This document shows, in pieces, positions 1 through 8,482 of a DNA stretch of 64,000 nt. This stretch comes from Bacteroides zhangwenhongii (lineage in GTDB: Bacteria > Bacteroidota > Bacteroidia > Bacteroidales > Bacteroidaceae). The DNA lies in the NCBI RefSeq assembly GCF_009193325.2, contig NZ_CP059857.1:12095-76094 (forward strand), given 5' to 3'. The notes beneath the pieces were generated by a model. It had not been told where the DNA came from, did not search any database, and saw nothing but the letters and a program-made list of their open reading frames with translations. Each line of letters starts with the position of its first letter. Positions within the stretch are counted from its first letter, which is position 1. The translations under genes and the position numbers were made by a program.

Positions 1-1422
1 ATCAAGAAAGGAGTGGAAATCGCCCCACTGACCGCTTCTGTCAAAGGACCGGCGGCAAAGGGTATGCCCATACTCGGAAACAAAGAAAAGACTTATCAAG
101 GTCTCCCACCGTTTTTGGCAGATTCATTGCCTGATCGGTGGGGTAACATGGTCTTCGACCAATGGGCGGCACAAAACCATATCCCCAAGCGCAAACTCAC
201 ACCGGTAGATAAACTGTCTTTCATCGGGAAACGGGGAATGGGAGCCTTTGAGTTCATCCCGGCCACTCCTGGATTGGAATCCTCTTCCACTCTCCAGATA
301 GAGAGTTTATACCAACTGGCACGCCGTATCTTTGAGGAACGGGAGGAAATATCCGTGCAAGATGACGAAGCACTGCAACTGCAAAGTATCTATGAGATAG
401 GTACATCAGCCGGAGGGCAGCACCCGAAAGCCATCATCGCCATCAATGAAACGACACATGATATACGTTCCGGCCAAGTCCCTTTACCGGAGGGCTATAC
501 CTACTACATATTGAAGTTTGCAGAAGGGGACGATTTTCCGTTCACGCAAATGGAAATGGTATATTATGAGATGGCAAAGGAAGCCGGGATTACGATGATG
601 CCTTCCCGACTCATTCAAATTGAGGGAAAACATCACTTCCTGACGGAGCGTTACGATAGGATAAACGGAGAGAAGATACATACACAGACACTTGCTGCCA
701 TGAATCCGGATGCAACGAGCTATGAGGATTTGTTTGAAGTCTGCCGAAAACTGAACATCCCGGCAAGCGAACAGTCCGAACTCTACCGTAGGACGGTATT
801 CAATATCATGGGCGGCAATGTGGATGACCACATCAAGAATTTCTCTTTCCTGATGGAAAGAAACGGCACATGGCACATCACCCCAGCCTACGACATGACA
901 TTCACCACCAATTTGGACGGTGCGGCATACGAAAACGCACACTCCATGAGCATTGCAGGAAAAGATAACGACATCACGGAAGATGACCTGATGCAATTTG
1001 CCAAACAGAACGGAATAAAGAATGCGAAAAGGATAATCGAAGAAGTCAGCCTTGCCATCAGCCATTTTTACGATTATGCCACCAATCATCAAATCGATGA
1101 CTATTGGAAAGACCGCATCGAAGAGCATCTTTCCGGTTTGGTATCTCCGATCATAGGGAAAACCATGAAACACTACCTGCCCACCATTGTCGAACCCTAC
1201 GAGACAGAGGATGGCTTTTTGGTATCAGAAATCAACATCATCGAAAACACCCGGCATGATTTCCGTATCGAGGCCTTCATAAACGGAAAGCGACAGAAAT
1301 ACATTGCCGGGCGTAAAAGCGATTTGGCTGCTGAAGTCATTGCCAAAGGCAGAAACAAGATGCCCGTTGAGAACAAGAAAGAACTTGTGGAACGGTTGTT
1401 ACTGCCTTTAGCTAGAAGATAA
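1..1422 (+). CDS. HipA-family kinase (toxin of a HipBA-type module), 5' end outside window
   Basis: The frame is open from base 1 (reading IKKG...), so the start and any hipB partner lie to the left; the GTG at 13 is unlikely to be the true start. Visible HipA features: GTSAGGQHPKA near residue 134 (glycine-rich nucleotide loop), NVDDHIKN near 275 (catalytic D and N) and PAYDMTF near 297 (metal-binding D). HipA kinases phosphorylate a translation factor, in the E. coli case glutamyl-tRNA synthetase, and cause growth arrest. A tail of about 90 residues follows the usual kinase end. It is a paralogue of the hipA at 33735-35012. Kinase assignment is firm; the target is unknown. Confidence 0.85.
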   Translation: MKKGVEIAPLTASVKGPAAKGMPILGNKEKTYQGLPPFLADSLPDRWGNMVFDQWAAQNHIPKRKLTPVDKLSFIGKRGMGAFEFIPATPGLESSSTLQIESLYQLARRIFEEREEISVQDDEALQLQSIYEIGTSAGGQHPKAIIAINETTHDIRSGQVPLPEGYTYYILKFAEGDDFPFTQMEMVYYEMAKEAGITMMPSRLIQIEGKHHFLTERYDRINGEKIHTQTLAAMNPDATSYEDLFEVCRKLNIPASEQSELYRRTVFNIMGGNVDDHIKNFSFLMERNGTWHITPAYDMTFTTNLDGAAYENAHSMSIAGKDNDITEDDLMQFAKQNGIKNAKRIIEEVSLAISHFYDYATNHQIDDYWKDRIEEHLSGLVSPIIGKTMKHYLPTIVEPYETEDGFLVSEINIIENTRHDFRIEAFINGKRQKYIAGRKSDLAAEVIAKGRNKMPVENKKELVERLLLPLARR

Positions 1423-1442
1423 AAACAGACGAATAGCGACAC

Positions 1443-1820
1443 TATTACATTAATAAAAAGTCTGTTCTTGTTCGGCAAGCAACTGCATACGATCCAAATC
1501 CGGACATTGCCAACGAACAAGAGGAGGCTTTCATGAAGGCTATGCGAAATGATGACTTCAATACCATTCTGGAACTGAAGATGAGAGGATATCAGCCATC
1601 GGAGAACACACTGAAAAGCCTCCAGCCGGATATATCCTCCACCACCTTCATCGCTGCTGTCAAAATCTTCCAAATGGAAGGGGTACTAAAAAGCCTTCAG
1701 GACATAAAGTCTGCGCAAAGCCCGATTACAAGCGGTAATAAACGTAACATGGAGCAAACAAATTTACTATTCAATTTTCAGTTTTTTTCTATTTCTATAC
1801 TACTGTACGCCATAAAATAA
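1443..1820 (+). pseudogene. Fragment of a DUF3945-type plasmid protein (C-terminal repeat unit)
   Basis: The frame is open before the first ATG (1533) and lacks a plausible start. Its residues (EEAF.KAM.NDDF..I.ELK.RGYQPSE..L......TF..AVKIFQMEG) match the roughly 50-residue unit at the C terminus of the protein at 22234-23706 and at the end of the ArdC-like protein at 23914-25107. The last 25 or so residues are unrelated and hydrophobic, as expected of read-through into foreign DNA. It is best read as a recombination scar just downstream of hipA. Confidence 0.6.
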
Positions 1821-1835
1821 CGAAGAAACTTATTC

Positions 1836-2345
1836 CTATATCAATTCATAATCAATAACATACAATTCACCAAGAATATTAGGGAATGCTACAGTATCAT
1901 ATATCACCTGCCCTACTCCATTAAAATTACCCGGAGATATTACAGATGCTACAACACCATGATAAGCTGTGGGAGAAAAAGAAAGATCTGCTAATCCATT
2001 TATCCCAATAACATTTTTCTGTACACCAGCATTATTAACATTACAAAAAATTGCATAATGAATAGTTTGATGTAAATTTACAGCAGCATTAGGAAGATGC
2101 ACAAAATATAATATATCTCCATTATTACATTTAGCTAAATCATGATAGGTATTTATTTTTTGTATCATACTTTCTAAAGAAGCTCCAAAAGGATTAACTG
2201 AAATTCTTTTTCCTGTTGCCTGTTCTATAATTCCTCTAACTAAATTAGCACACCCTCCACCATTTGTAGGTAAATTAACATTCAAATTCTGAGTATTAGT
2301 AATAAATTGTGTAATCAATTGTCTATCATTTATACTTATAGCCAT
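1836..2345 (-). CDS. Low-G+C orphan protein, possible cysteine/histidine hydrolase
   Basis: A 169-residue protein in A+T-rich DNA, unlike its neighbours. No signal peptide or membrane segment is visible. GGGCANLVRGI near residue 30 followed by HQTIHYAIF near 92 gives a Cys-then-His order like that of NlpC/P60 and other papain-fold amidases, including some secreted effectors. That reading is inference only, because the usual DCSG context is missing. An AGGAGA stretch lies about 20 bases upstream, rather far for a ribosome binding site. No partner or immunity gene is evident. The base composition suggests recent transfer. Confidence 0.5.
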   Translation of the reverse strand: MAISINDRQLITQFITNTQNLNVNLPTNGGGCANLVRGIIEQATGKRISVNPFGASLESMIQKINTYHDLAKCNNGDILYFVHLPNAAVNLHQTIHYAIFCNVNNAGVQKNVIGINGLADLSFSPTAYHGVVASVISPGNFNGVGQVIYDTVAFPNILGELYVIDYELI

Positions 2346-2536
2346 ATATTATAACTCATGTTCTCCTACTCTCTCAAAGGCTTTTCGGAACCTGCCTATA
2401 AAAACTGTCTCTGTAAGCTTACCCCACAAATCTACCCTATAATCCCCAAACCGCTATCATCCCTTTTCTGAATGCCATGGAATTTTTTCCGAATACATAA
2501 GTTAGAAGATGAAAAAAGATTGTATTCAAAGTTTTT

Positions 2537-2570
2537 GGTTCTTTTTTGAAAAAAGAACCGCTGGCCAAAA
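2537..2570. repeat. A/T-rich inverted repeat, family IR-3' (copy A)
   Basis: GGTTCTTTTTT pairs with AAAAAAGAACC, and TTTTTGG pairs with CCAAAAA around it. It is related to the inverted repeats at 29604, 41358 and 50896 and lies just past the stop of the minus-strand operon 2613-3977. No T-run follows on the minus strand, so a standard intrinsic terminator is not certain. Confidence 0.6.
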
Positions 2571-2612
2571 ATCCAACGGTTACTTTACTTTCGGAAAAAT
2601 ATGCAATGAAGT

Positions 2613-3050
2613 TTATAGGCCGAATGAGGAACGCAGCTTCTTCATGGCATTCTCCACATCAAAGAAAGACACATCCATAAGATCTTCTCCCCATGCTTCC
2701 GGAAAGTCAAGAATGGAACGTCCGTTATTAAGAACCGCATCACGGATGGCTTTCATCACATTCTGCCGAGTCGGTTCCAGCTTGAAGAAAAGGCAATGCC
2801 TGACTGCCATTGTAAGGGTATCATCATCTATAAAGAAACGGATGGTGACGGTCATGTGTACCTGCGTCCGTTTCTCCAGTTTCTTCTTTTTAGTTTCCAG
2901 TTTGGCCAACCGGGAAACATAGAATGAAGGGATATGTTTCCCGGATTCAACGCAAGTCTTCATCGCTTCATGTATTTCAGCGATGCCGTCACGTATATCC
3001 GTCAAGTCGGTGCAGTTGGATGCAACCGTATAAGCCGATAACTTTTTCAT
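2613..3050 (-). CDS. Hypothetical plasmid accessory protein
   Basis: A protein of about 145 residues when started at the internal ATG (MKKLSAYTVAS); the longer frame to 3119 would overlap the upstream gene. It has a lysine-rich central helix (KLETKKKKLEKR) and no membrane segment. It is the last gene of the minus-strand operon 3977-2613, which starts behind leader repeat L1. No recognisable domain; function unknown. The N-terminal AYTVAS resembles the AYAVAF of the next gene upstream. Confidence 0.6.
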   Translation of the reverse strand: MKKLSAYTVASNCTDLTDIRDGIAEIHEAMKTCVESGKHIPSFYVSRLAKLETKKKKLEKRTQVHMTVTIRFFIDDDTLTMAVRHCLFFKLEPTRQNVMKAIRDAVLNNGRSILDFPEAWGEDLMDVSFFDVENAMKKLRSSFGL

Positions 3051-3093
3051 CTCAAAAGCCGTTTTTATATGGCAAAAGCCCTGTTTGTGAAAC

Positions 3094-3348
3094 TTATAAT
3101 ATATGAATCTCCTTATCACCTACCTTCTCGTCCGATACGACCAATACCTCGTACTTCATCCTCTTGTAATTATAGACTACGGCAAGCGTATTAAAGCCAC
3201 CGTTATCATACCGCCTGTCATAAACGGTATGTACATACTCATACATCGCATTCCCCATCATGAACTTTACGGAAACATCCGTAAAGTAAAATGCCACCGC
3301 ATAAGCCAGCGTTTTCTTTTTATCAACCTTTTTTGTTTTCATAACCAT
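3094..3348 (-). CDS. Hypothetical small plasmid protein
   Basis: About 84 residues from MVMKTKKVDKKK. AAAGGA a few bases upstream of the ATG at 3348 supports this start over the longer frame to 3465. The protein has a basic N terminus, then a mixed beta-like sequence rich in Tyr and Val (VYNYKRMKYEVLVVSDEK). It belongs to the accessory operon behind leader L1. No known family recognised. Confidence 0.6.
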   Translation of the reverse strand: MVMKTKKVDKKKTLAYAVAFYFTDVSVKFMMGNAMYEYVHTVYDRRYDNGGFNTLAVVYNYKRMKYEVLVVSDEKVGDKEIHIL

Positions 3349-3355
3349 TTGTCCT

Positions 3356-3613
3356 TTATTGTTTTCTGATAAAATATTCAATGGCCGAATGAACCAATAT
3401 ATAATGTGTGGGTGTCTGCCTGCACTGTTCCGCATAAGGATTATAGAACTGGAGAGCCAGCGCATGGTATAATTCCGGCAATTCCCGCTTGATTCTCGCC
3501 GTAAGCAGCCGATAGGAGCATTTTCTACCGTACTTCATCAGCTCACGCCATTTGTCCTGTGTTATTTCCGTGCAATTCGTCTCGTAAACCATAACTTCCG
3601 TTTTTAAGTTCAA
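3356..3613 (-). CDS. Hypothetical small plasmid protein
   Basis: 85 residues starting MNLKTEVMVYETNC, ending 8 bases before the start of the next gene, so probably cotranscribed. The middle is arginine/lysine-rich (KYGRKCSYRLLTARIKREL) and the rest is probably helical. No recognised domain; a small nucleic-acid-binding or regulatory protein is possible but unsupported. Confidence 0.55.
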   Translation of the reverse strand: MNLKTEVMVYETNCTEITQDKWRELMKYGRKCSYRLLTARIKRELPELYHALALQFYNPYAEQCRQTPTHYILVHSAIEYFIRKQ

Positions 3614-3665
3614 TATTCCGGTTGGAAAGCGGAAAGGGGTTGTTCCCTCTCCGTTTATTCTCTAA

Positions 3666-3977
3666 TCAATTCAGGCAAGCTTTTACCGTTATACCGGTTT
3701 TCAGTCCTTTATCCAGCTGCACGGTCAACCCACGAACATTCACCTCTTGAATTTGAGAAAGAAGCACATAACCCCATTCCCATTCTTGAATATGGCAATA
3801 ACCGAAAAAAAGCCAGTCACCGTCTTCCTGCTGTTCGGCTTCCGTTACCAACCATACCACCGAAGAAAAAGGAAGGAAAAACCTTGCGATGACTTCCGCA
3901 TTAAGCCCCTGCCCCTCTTTTGAGTACAAAGGGTTGGCTTCAAACACATTCTTTAGTTGTTCCGTCACTGTAATCAT
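3666..3977 (-). CDS. DUF2958 domain protein
   Basis: 103 residues with the DUF2958 pattern: a short N-terminal helix, NPLYSKEGQG, FFLPFSSVVWLVTEAE, then WLFFGYCHIQEWEWGYVLLSQIQEV. This uncharacterised domain is common on plasmids and conjugative elements next to antirestriction genes. It is the first gene of its operon, 20 bases from the end of leader repeat L1. Family call fairly sure, function unknown. Confidence 0.7.
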   Translation of the reverse strand: MITVTEQLKNVFEANPLYSKEGQGLNAEVIARFFLPFSSVVWLVTEAEQQEDGDWLFFGYCHIQEWEWGYVLLSQIQEVNVRGLTVQLDKGLKTGITVKACLN

Positions 3978-3996
3978 ATGTCACATTTTTAAAGGG

Positions 3997-4365
3997 TTAA
4001 ACTTCTAATTTTATGCTTCAGCTAGATTTAAAGACCTTTTTTTAAAACCCCTTTCCGGGATGACCTTTTCTTTCTGCCGACTTTTTTTTTGAGCTTTCAT
4101 GCCCCATCTGAGTTTATAAGCCTTTTTTTTACGGCACACAACAAGAAGGAAGGAGGGATTGAGAAAAGTTTTGGACGACAAAAAATGTTGGGGACAGCGA
4201 AGCCGTCCGGCGTTATTTTTTTCGGTACAAAGGGCGAAGACCGGAACTCTTTCGTATCCATCCACCGAAATAAATTTGCCGTTCAAAAACAAAGGCTCTC
4301 AGACGGGGCTATGAAAAAACGTACATTAGGGGAGGCAGAAAACAAGGAAAAGGGCAGTACGGAAA
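3997..4365 (-). repeat. Leader repeat L1 (upstream half only)
   Basis: Nearly identical to the operon-proximal half of L2 (31537), L3 (40650) and L4 (43711). It starts directly upstream of the minus-strand operon 3977-2613. The half far from the operon, with most of the hairpins, is absent: similarity ends near 4365 and A+T-rich DNA leading to an IS66 remnant follows. A 93-codon minus-strand frame inside it is probably not a gene (see L2). Confidence 0.75.
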
Positions 4366-4625
4366 TAAAAGAAGAATAAAATCCAACATTATTCACATTG
4401 ATATATAATAGCCAAGTATTTCGCCATATCAATATAAATCCAACTATAATCAAAATCAAACAGTTATCTAATTTATTGGTTATTAAACATATAATACGCC
4501 AAAACATTTATTTTGGAGAATATAATATTAATTAAACAAAAAAATGTAAGCATTCGATAAACTCCCCCTTTCATTCTAAAAATGTGATATTACTTTTGTA
4601 ATCAAAGTAAAAAAGCTCAATTGTT

Positions 4626-4982
4626 ATGTCACATCAATGGACCATGGAAGATTTTGAATCTATTTATTCCCGTTTCAAGTCGAGCGGACTGTCAGTTATG
4701 GATTTTTGTTCGAATGAATGTATTCGTCCCAAACGTTTCTACGAGTGGCGTTCCAAGCTGTTGCGCAAAGGCGGCTTTATCCCGGTAAAGGTAAACAGTA
4801 AGGGCCAGGTCAGTCTTCCCCATAAGGAGAAATCCCTGCTGTCTGCCCCTCCGGTCAGCCCGTCGCCAATTCCCCAGCCGCTATGTGAGATCTCCTATCC
4901 CAATGGCGTTACAGTCCGCTTGAACAGCCCTTTGTCACCGGAGGTATTGCAAACCCTGATATTTTTGAATTCAAACCGTTAG
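4626..4982 (+). CDS. tnpA: IS66-family accessory protein TnpA
   Basis: 118 residues. The N-terminal half (FESIYSRFKSSGLSVMDFCSNECIRPKRFYEWRSKL) is the helix-turn-helix region of IS66 OrfA proteins; the C-terminal half is proline-rich and ends in the usual NGVTVRLN...LQTLI segment. Length is normal for the family. It is followed after 3 bases by the damaged tnpB. In IS66 this protein is needed with TnpB and TnpC for transposition; here it is an orphan. Confidence 0.85.
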   Translation: MSHQWTMEDFESIYSRFKSSGLSVMDFCSNECIRPKRFYEWRSKLLRKGGFIPVKVNSKGQVSLPHKEKSLLSAPPVSPSPIPQPLCEISYPNGVTVRLNSPLSPEVLQTLIFLNSNR

Positions 4983-4985
4983 CCT

Positions 4986-5288
4986 ATGTTTTCTTTGAAT
5001 GAATCCAACAGATATTATCTTTACCCGTATCCGACAGACATGCGTAAGAGTTTTTATACGCTTAGCGGCATCGTGACCAACCAGATGGGAAAGAATGTAC
5101 GGGACGGTGACGCTTTCATTTTTATCAATGCGAATTGTACCTGTATGAAAATCCTCCAATACCTGCACTATCATCCTCTATCAAACAGGGTTGAGATAAC
5201 GCTTGGGATAACCAATCCTCCCAGTGGCAGGATTGTAAAAAGACTACTGGCCGATGCCGTAACCAAAGGAATGATAGAAGTACTCTAA
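4986..5288 (+). pseudogene. tnpB: IS66-family TnpB, 3' part replaced
   Basis: The first 55 or so residues (YYLYPYPTDMRKSF..LSGIV......GDAFIFIN) are the conserved start of IS66 TnpB. After CMKIL, where the family continues with W or H plus a glycine-rich stretch, the sequence switches to unrelated residues ending TKGMIEVL. This marks a deletion or recombination joint near 5155. Not expected to work. Confidence 0.7.
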
Positions 5289-5330
5289 CAATAGTAGTGC
5301 CACTATTTTATAAGCAGCACTGCAATTGTT
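5287..5330. terminator. Probable bidirectional terminator
   Basis: AACAAT pairs with ATTGTT and inner AGTGC pairs with GCACT around an A/T-rich loop. It lies exactly between the converging ends of the IS66 remnant (5288) and the minus-strand gene ending at 5333. Confidence 0.4.
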
Positions 5331-5332
5331 CC

Positions 5333-6316
5333 TTACCCCAGCAAATGCACCTCCTGTAACCTCACCAACCCCAAATACATCTTCAAGAACACCTCCTGAT
5401 ACACCTTCAGATCCGGGAAATAGACGAAAGACTTCCGGGCAAAAGAGAGGCACGTGAATGGCCGTTCATTCGGAACCTCCATTTCCGGATAGCGTTTCTT
5501 CGCCTGGTCAACCGCCATCTTGTTCAGTGAAGCCACGAAGTTAGCCTGGCGTATCGGATTCCATTTCGGGGTTTCAAGAATCACCATCCCATCTTTCCGC
5601 TCAGGAATAACCAAATATTCATCCTGCACGTTACGGACGTAATAGCACACAAAAGACAAGGCCTCATAGACATTATCCCCTACATGAATACCGATAACCC
5701 GTTCTTCAACCGGTGTACCGGCAAAGCATTCCGCAATCTGTTTCATGGCATACCCATGCAACAAGGCAGCATCAGAAGCCAACAGATAAGCCGGTGCGGT
5801 ACGCTCTCCTCCCTTATCGATGGCAGCAAAGACAGAAGGACTCCAACAGAGATGGATGAGCTTTCCTTTTTCTTTCTCACGAAGGGAAGCGACACATAAA
5901 CGGTTATCAAAGACCAAACGGGCTTCTTTCGTTTCCGGATGGAACTGGAACACGTTCCGTACCCTGTCCGGCTTATGGATATCCATCATCAGATAGCCCT
6001 GCCAACCGGACACGTGCTTTGTCTTCAAGACGGTTTCGCTTTCCTCCACATCGAAAAGATAAGACAAGAGCTTTTCTCGCTTACAACATACGAAGAGAGA
6101 AAGCTCGTCCTGTTCTTTCATCTGCTGCATATCCAAGGAAAGAACAAAAGCCAATTGCCAAGGAGTAAGCTCGGAAAAGCCATGTAATTCAATACAAGAC
6201 AACGCATCCTTCTCCGGTGAGTAAACGACATATCCCCGGCCACCTATCTCATATCTCAACATGAAATCCCCCTGTTCAGTGGGATGATAATTCTGTAAAA
6301 CGGTCTGATAATTCAT
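5333..6316 (-). CDS. Hypothetical protein linked to mobilisation module 1
   Basis: 327 residues, soluble, no signal peptide. It follows the relaxase gene by 27 bases in the same direction, so is likely cotranscribed with it. Features: a YEIGGRGYVVYSPEK segment near residue 22, a central PAYLLASDAALLHGYAMKQIAECF stretch and a basic C terminus. No recognised catalytic motif. By position it may assist relaxosome function or be plasmid cargo. Confidence 0.6.
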   Translation of the reverse strand: MNYQTVLQNYHPTEQGDFMLRYEIGGRGYVVYSPEKDALSCIELHGFSELTPWQLAFVLSLDMQQMKEQDELSLFVCCKREKLLSYLFDVEESETVLKTKHVSGWQGYLMMDIHKPDRVRNVFQFHPETKEARLVFDNRLCVASLREKEKGKLIHLCWSPSVFAAIDKGGERTAPAYLLASDAALLHGYAMKQIAECFAGTPVEERVIGIHVGDNVYEALSFVCYYVRNVQDEYLVIPERKDGMVILETPKWNPIRQANFVASLNKMAVDQAKKRYPEMEVPNERPFTCLSFARKSFVYFPDLKVYQEVFLKMYLGLVRLQEVHLLG

Positions 6317-6343
6317 AAAGCAAATATATTAAGTTAGTATTCA

Positions 6344-7744
6344 TCATAATGAGAAATCGGGACCACTCTTGCGTTTCCGTTTCTTTTTGGACGGTATGAG
6401 ATCATCCTCTTGCGACTTCTTCCCGCTGCCGGTAATGTCAAGTTCCGGAATGGCCATAACTCCCCCACCCTGCATATAGAAAGCCTCACGATCCACCCGC
6501 TCACGGAACTCCCCTACCCTATCGATATGTGGCGAGAGACCGACAGCCACACCATCGAAATGCTTCTGGATATTCTGATAAGTGAGCTTACGGGAAAGAT
6601 CCGCACCTTTAAAGACATGAGCATTTTCCACGTTTTCCATATAAAAGGAAATCCCGTATGCGCCTTTGCTGTTTACATGTTCCGTCACACGGATCGATTC
6701 TTCCGCCAACCTTTTCTTAAAATCCTCATAGCCTAAAGAAGCGTTCAATGCCTTAAACACATGGTCATAGAGATAATGCTTCTGTTCATCGGCGCTCATG
6801 CCCCGGCCATCAAAACGAATATTACCAAAACGATATTTCTGAGGAAGTGAAACGTCCTTCAGGTAAAAGCCTGAATCCTTGATGCCATAGACATAATAGG
6901 ATTTGTCCTTCTTGGTGACCAGACGCATATACAATCCTTCTTGTTCCAGGTTCCTTCGGAAATCGGATGTACTTTCGGAAAAAGAGTAGATGCGGTCAAG
7001 CTGTTGTAACAGTTCATCCTTGAACAAGGGGTTGAAAAAACCTCCTTTTTCCAGCAATGCGAAAAGGTTGTCATAGCTTTCATCCCCCAATAGGACACGC
7101 CATTCTTCATTGGCCAATTTTATTTCTTGCAAGGGTTTATTCAAAGACCGGTATGTATCGGATTGTTCCAGGACAGCCGATACCTTATCCTTGTAATTAT
7201 AACTACGCATGGCTTTCTTCAAGGCCGCATCGAAATAATAGTTACGGTATTGCGCCTCTCCCAACGTGGTTCTCTTGCCTCCTTCCCTTTCCAAAGGCAA
7301 CAGACCGTACTTCTGCTCCAGTTCCCTTGAGATCTTTTCGGAACGGCTGTAATTATTTCCGGAAGGAATGCTTTTGCCTTCTTCATCAATTGTGGTCAGC
7401 AGCACATGCACATGGCTGTGTGCCTTGTCGGTATTTAGGACAACGGCATAACAGGACTTTCCGTACCCCATCCTCTCGATATATTCCCCGGCAAGAGAAA
7501 GCCACTGTTCATCGGAAAGGCTTTCTCCCGGATAGAGGCTCAGAATAAATTCCGCATAAGGTAGTTTCACCCGGTCATTCAACTGGGAGATAAGTTTCAT
7601 GTAGGCTGGCATGGCGGCCAGTTCGTCACCAGTGGAGGTGTAAAGCACTTTTCCGTTTCCTTCCTTGACCTTGGAAAGCTGGTATTCAATTTTCCGGCTC
7701 ATGGACAGGTGGGATGAGAAAGAAGGTTGTATCTCGGCTATCAT
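6344..7744 (-). CDS. Relaxase / mobilisation nuclease, module 1 (MobP-like)
   Basis: 466 residues. Relaxases nick the plasmid at oriT and stay covalently bound to the 5' end during transfer. The histidine triad that binds the metal is visible as AHSHVHVLLTT near residue 108, followed by the family-typical GNNYSRSEKISRELEQKYGL. The C-terminal tail is basic (KKKRKRKSG). Its ATG overlaps the stop of the upstream accessory gene by 4 bases (ATGA), the classic mobC-mobA arrangement. It contains a copy of the 14-mer TACTTTCGGAAAAA at 6970. A second, distant relaxase is at 55811-56758. Confidence 0.85.
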   Translation of the reverse strand: MIAEIQPSFSSHLSMSRKIEYQLSKVKEGNGKVLYTSTGDELAAMPAYMKLISQLNDRVKLPYAEFILSLYPGESLSDEQWLSLAGEYIERMGYGKSCYAVVLNTDKAHSHVHVLLTTIDEEGKSIPSGNNYSRSEKISRELEQKYGLLPLEREGGKRTTLGEAQYRNYYFDAALKKAMRSYNYKDKVSAVLEQSDTYRSLNKPLQEIKLANEEWRVLLGDESYDNLFALLEKGGFFNPLFKDELLQQLDRIYSFSESTSDFRRNLEQEGLYMRLVTKKDKSYYVYGIKDSGFYLKDVSLPQKYRFGNIRFDGRGMSADEQKHYLYDHVFKALNASLGYEDFKKRLAEESIRVTEHVNSKGAYGISFYMENVENAHVFKGADLSRKLTYQNIQKHFDGVAVGLSPHIDRVGEFRERVDREAFYMQGGGVMAIPELDITGSGKKSQEDDLIPSKKKRKRKSGPDFSL

Positions 7745-8049
7745 AACAATTTCCGGTTAATGGTTTCTACATCCGAAAGGTATTGGTTAATCCGATCCAA
7801 TGAATACAATATATTTTCATCGGACGGAAGCGTATTGATATGTTTGGCAAGCTGGTTGATATTGGCTCCTATTTTACGAAGTTCATATATCATTTGCACA
7901 TCGGTTTTCGATATGCTTCTGCCTTTCAAGGCAGACTCTCTGATAAAGGAAGAAAGGGATTTTCCCTCTTCCTTTGAACGTTGAAGAAGCTGTTCTTTCT
8001 CGGCTTCCGTCAAGCGGATCTTTATACTTATATCTCGATTCTCTTTCAT
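7741..8049 (-). CDS. Relaxosome accessory protein, module 1 (MobC-like)
   Basis: About 102 residues when started at MKENRDISIKIRL (8049); the longer frame to 8142 would run through the oriT-like repeat. Typical MobC pattern: IKIRLTEAEKEQLLQRSKEEGKSLSSFIRESAL (ribbon-helix-helix-like) followed by ELRKIGANINQLAKHIN. Such proteins bind oriT and help the relaxase nick. It is translationally coupled to the relaxase. Confidence 0.8.
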   Translation of the reverse strand: MKENRDISIKIRLTEAEKEQLLQRSKEEGKSLSSFIRESALKGRSISKTDVQMIYELRKIGANINQLAKHINTLPSDENILYSLDRINQYLSDVETINRKLL

Positions 8050-8099
8050 ATATACAGAGTATGTGAGTGTAACGAACATTGGTCGGCAGCTCGGCTGTC

Positions 8100-8134
8100 G
8101 CAAGGTTTTTTGTACCCACAAAAACATACCTTGC
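8100..8134. other. Candidate oriT inverted repeat, module 1
   Basis: GCAAGGT plus a T-rich arm pairs with ACAAAAAC...ACCTTGC around ACCC, a strong imperfect hairpin 50 bases upstream of the mobC-like start. Another short hairpin (GGCAGC...GCTGTC) lies at about 8083-8099. Position and shape fit an origin of transfer; the nick site cannot be assigned from sequence alone. Confidence 0.45.
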
Positions 8135-8482
8135 ATTAGCAAAGATATACAATAATACTCAGCTGTGAAACAAAACCAGACAAAAGTCTTGATTTCTTAA
8201 TCCAGATTAACCGCTCACTTTGTTACAAAGTAACTACGCACATTGTAACAGGCGAACGGAAAGCCATTAGTTACAAAATACATAATTACTAATTATATTA
8301 TTACAAAGTATGAACATACATACTTAATTATAAGATTAAGTATGTACATATTTATATTTATATTTATATATGTAATTACTTATACAATTAAGTAAAAAAG
8401 TGTATAATAAATTAATTATAAAAGTATGCAATTATTTAATTTATTATTTATATATTTGCGCACATACTTAAAAACGTACATT
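8135..8482. other. A+T-rich intergenic region between mob module 1 and parA
   Basis: About 350 bases with no convincing gene, rich in TATA/ATTA runs. It contains the divergent promoters for mob (minus) and parA (plus). A plus-strand TATATTTG at 8451-8458 fits the Bacteroidetes -7 box, 25 bases before the parA ATG. The short direct repeats of AATTA/TACATA could also serve as a centromere-like site, but no clear iterated motif was found. Confidence 0.45.

Larger units (their letters stand above)
4546..5288 (+). mobile_element. Truncated IS66-family insertion sequence
   Basis: Begins with GTAAGCATTCGATAAACTCC at 4546, consistent with an IS66-type terminal repeat starting GTAAGC. It carries the first accessory gene and part of the second; the large transposase gene and the right terminal repeat are missing. 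A TACTTTTG promoter box lies at 4591-4598. The element cannot move by itself. Confidence 0.7.

Noticed and set aside
2537..2570. The GGTTCTTTTTT inverted repeats as plain rho-independent terminators
   Set aside because: On the minus strand the stem is followed by A-rich sequence, not a U-run, so I list them as repeats with unknown function.
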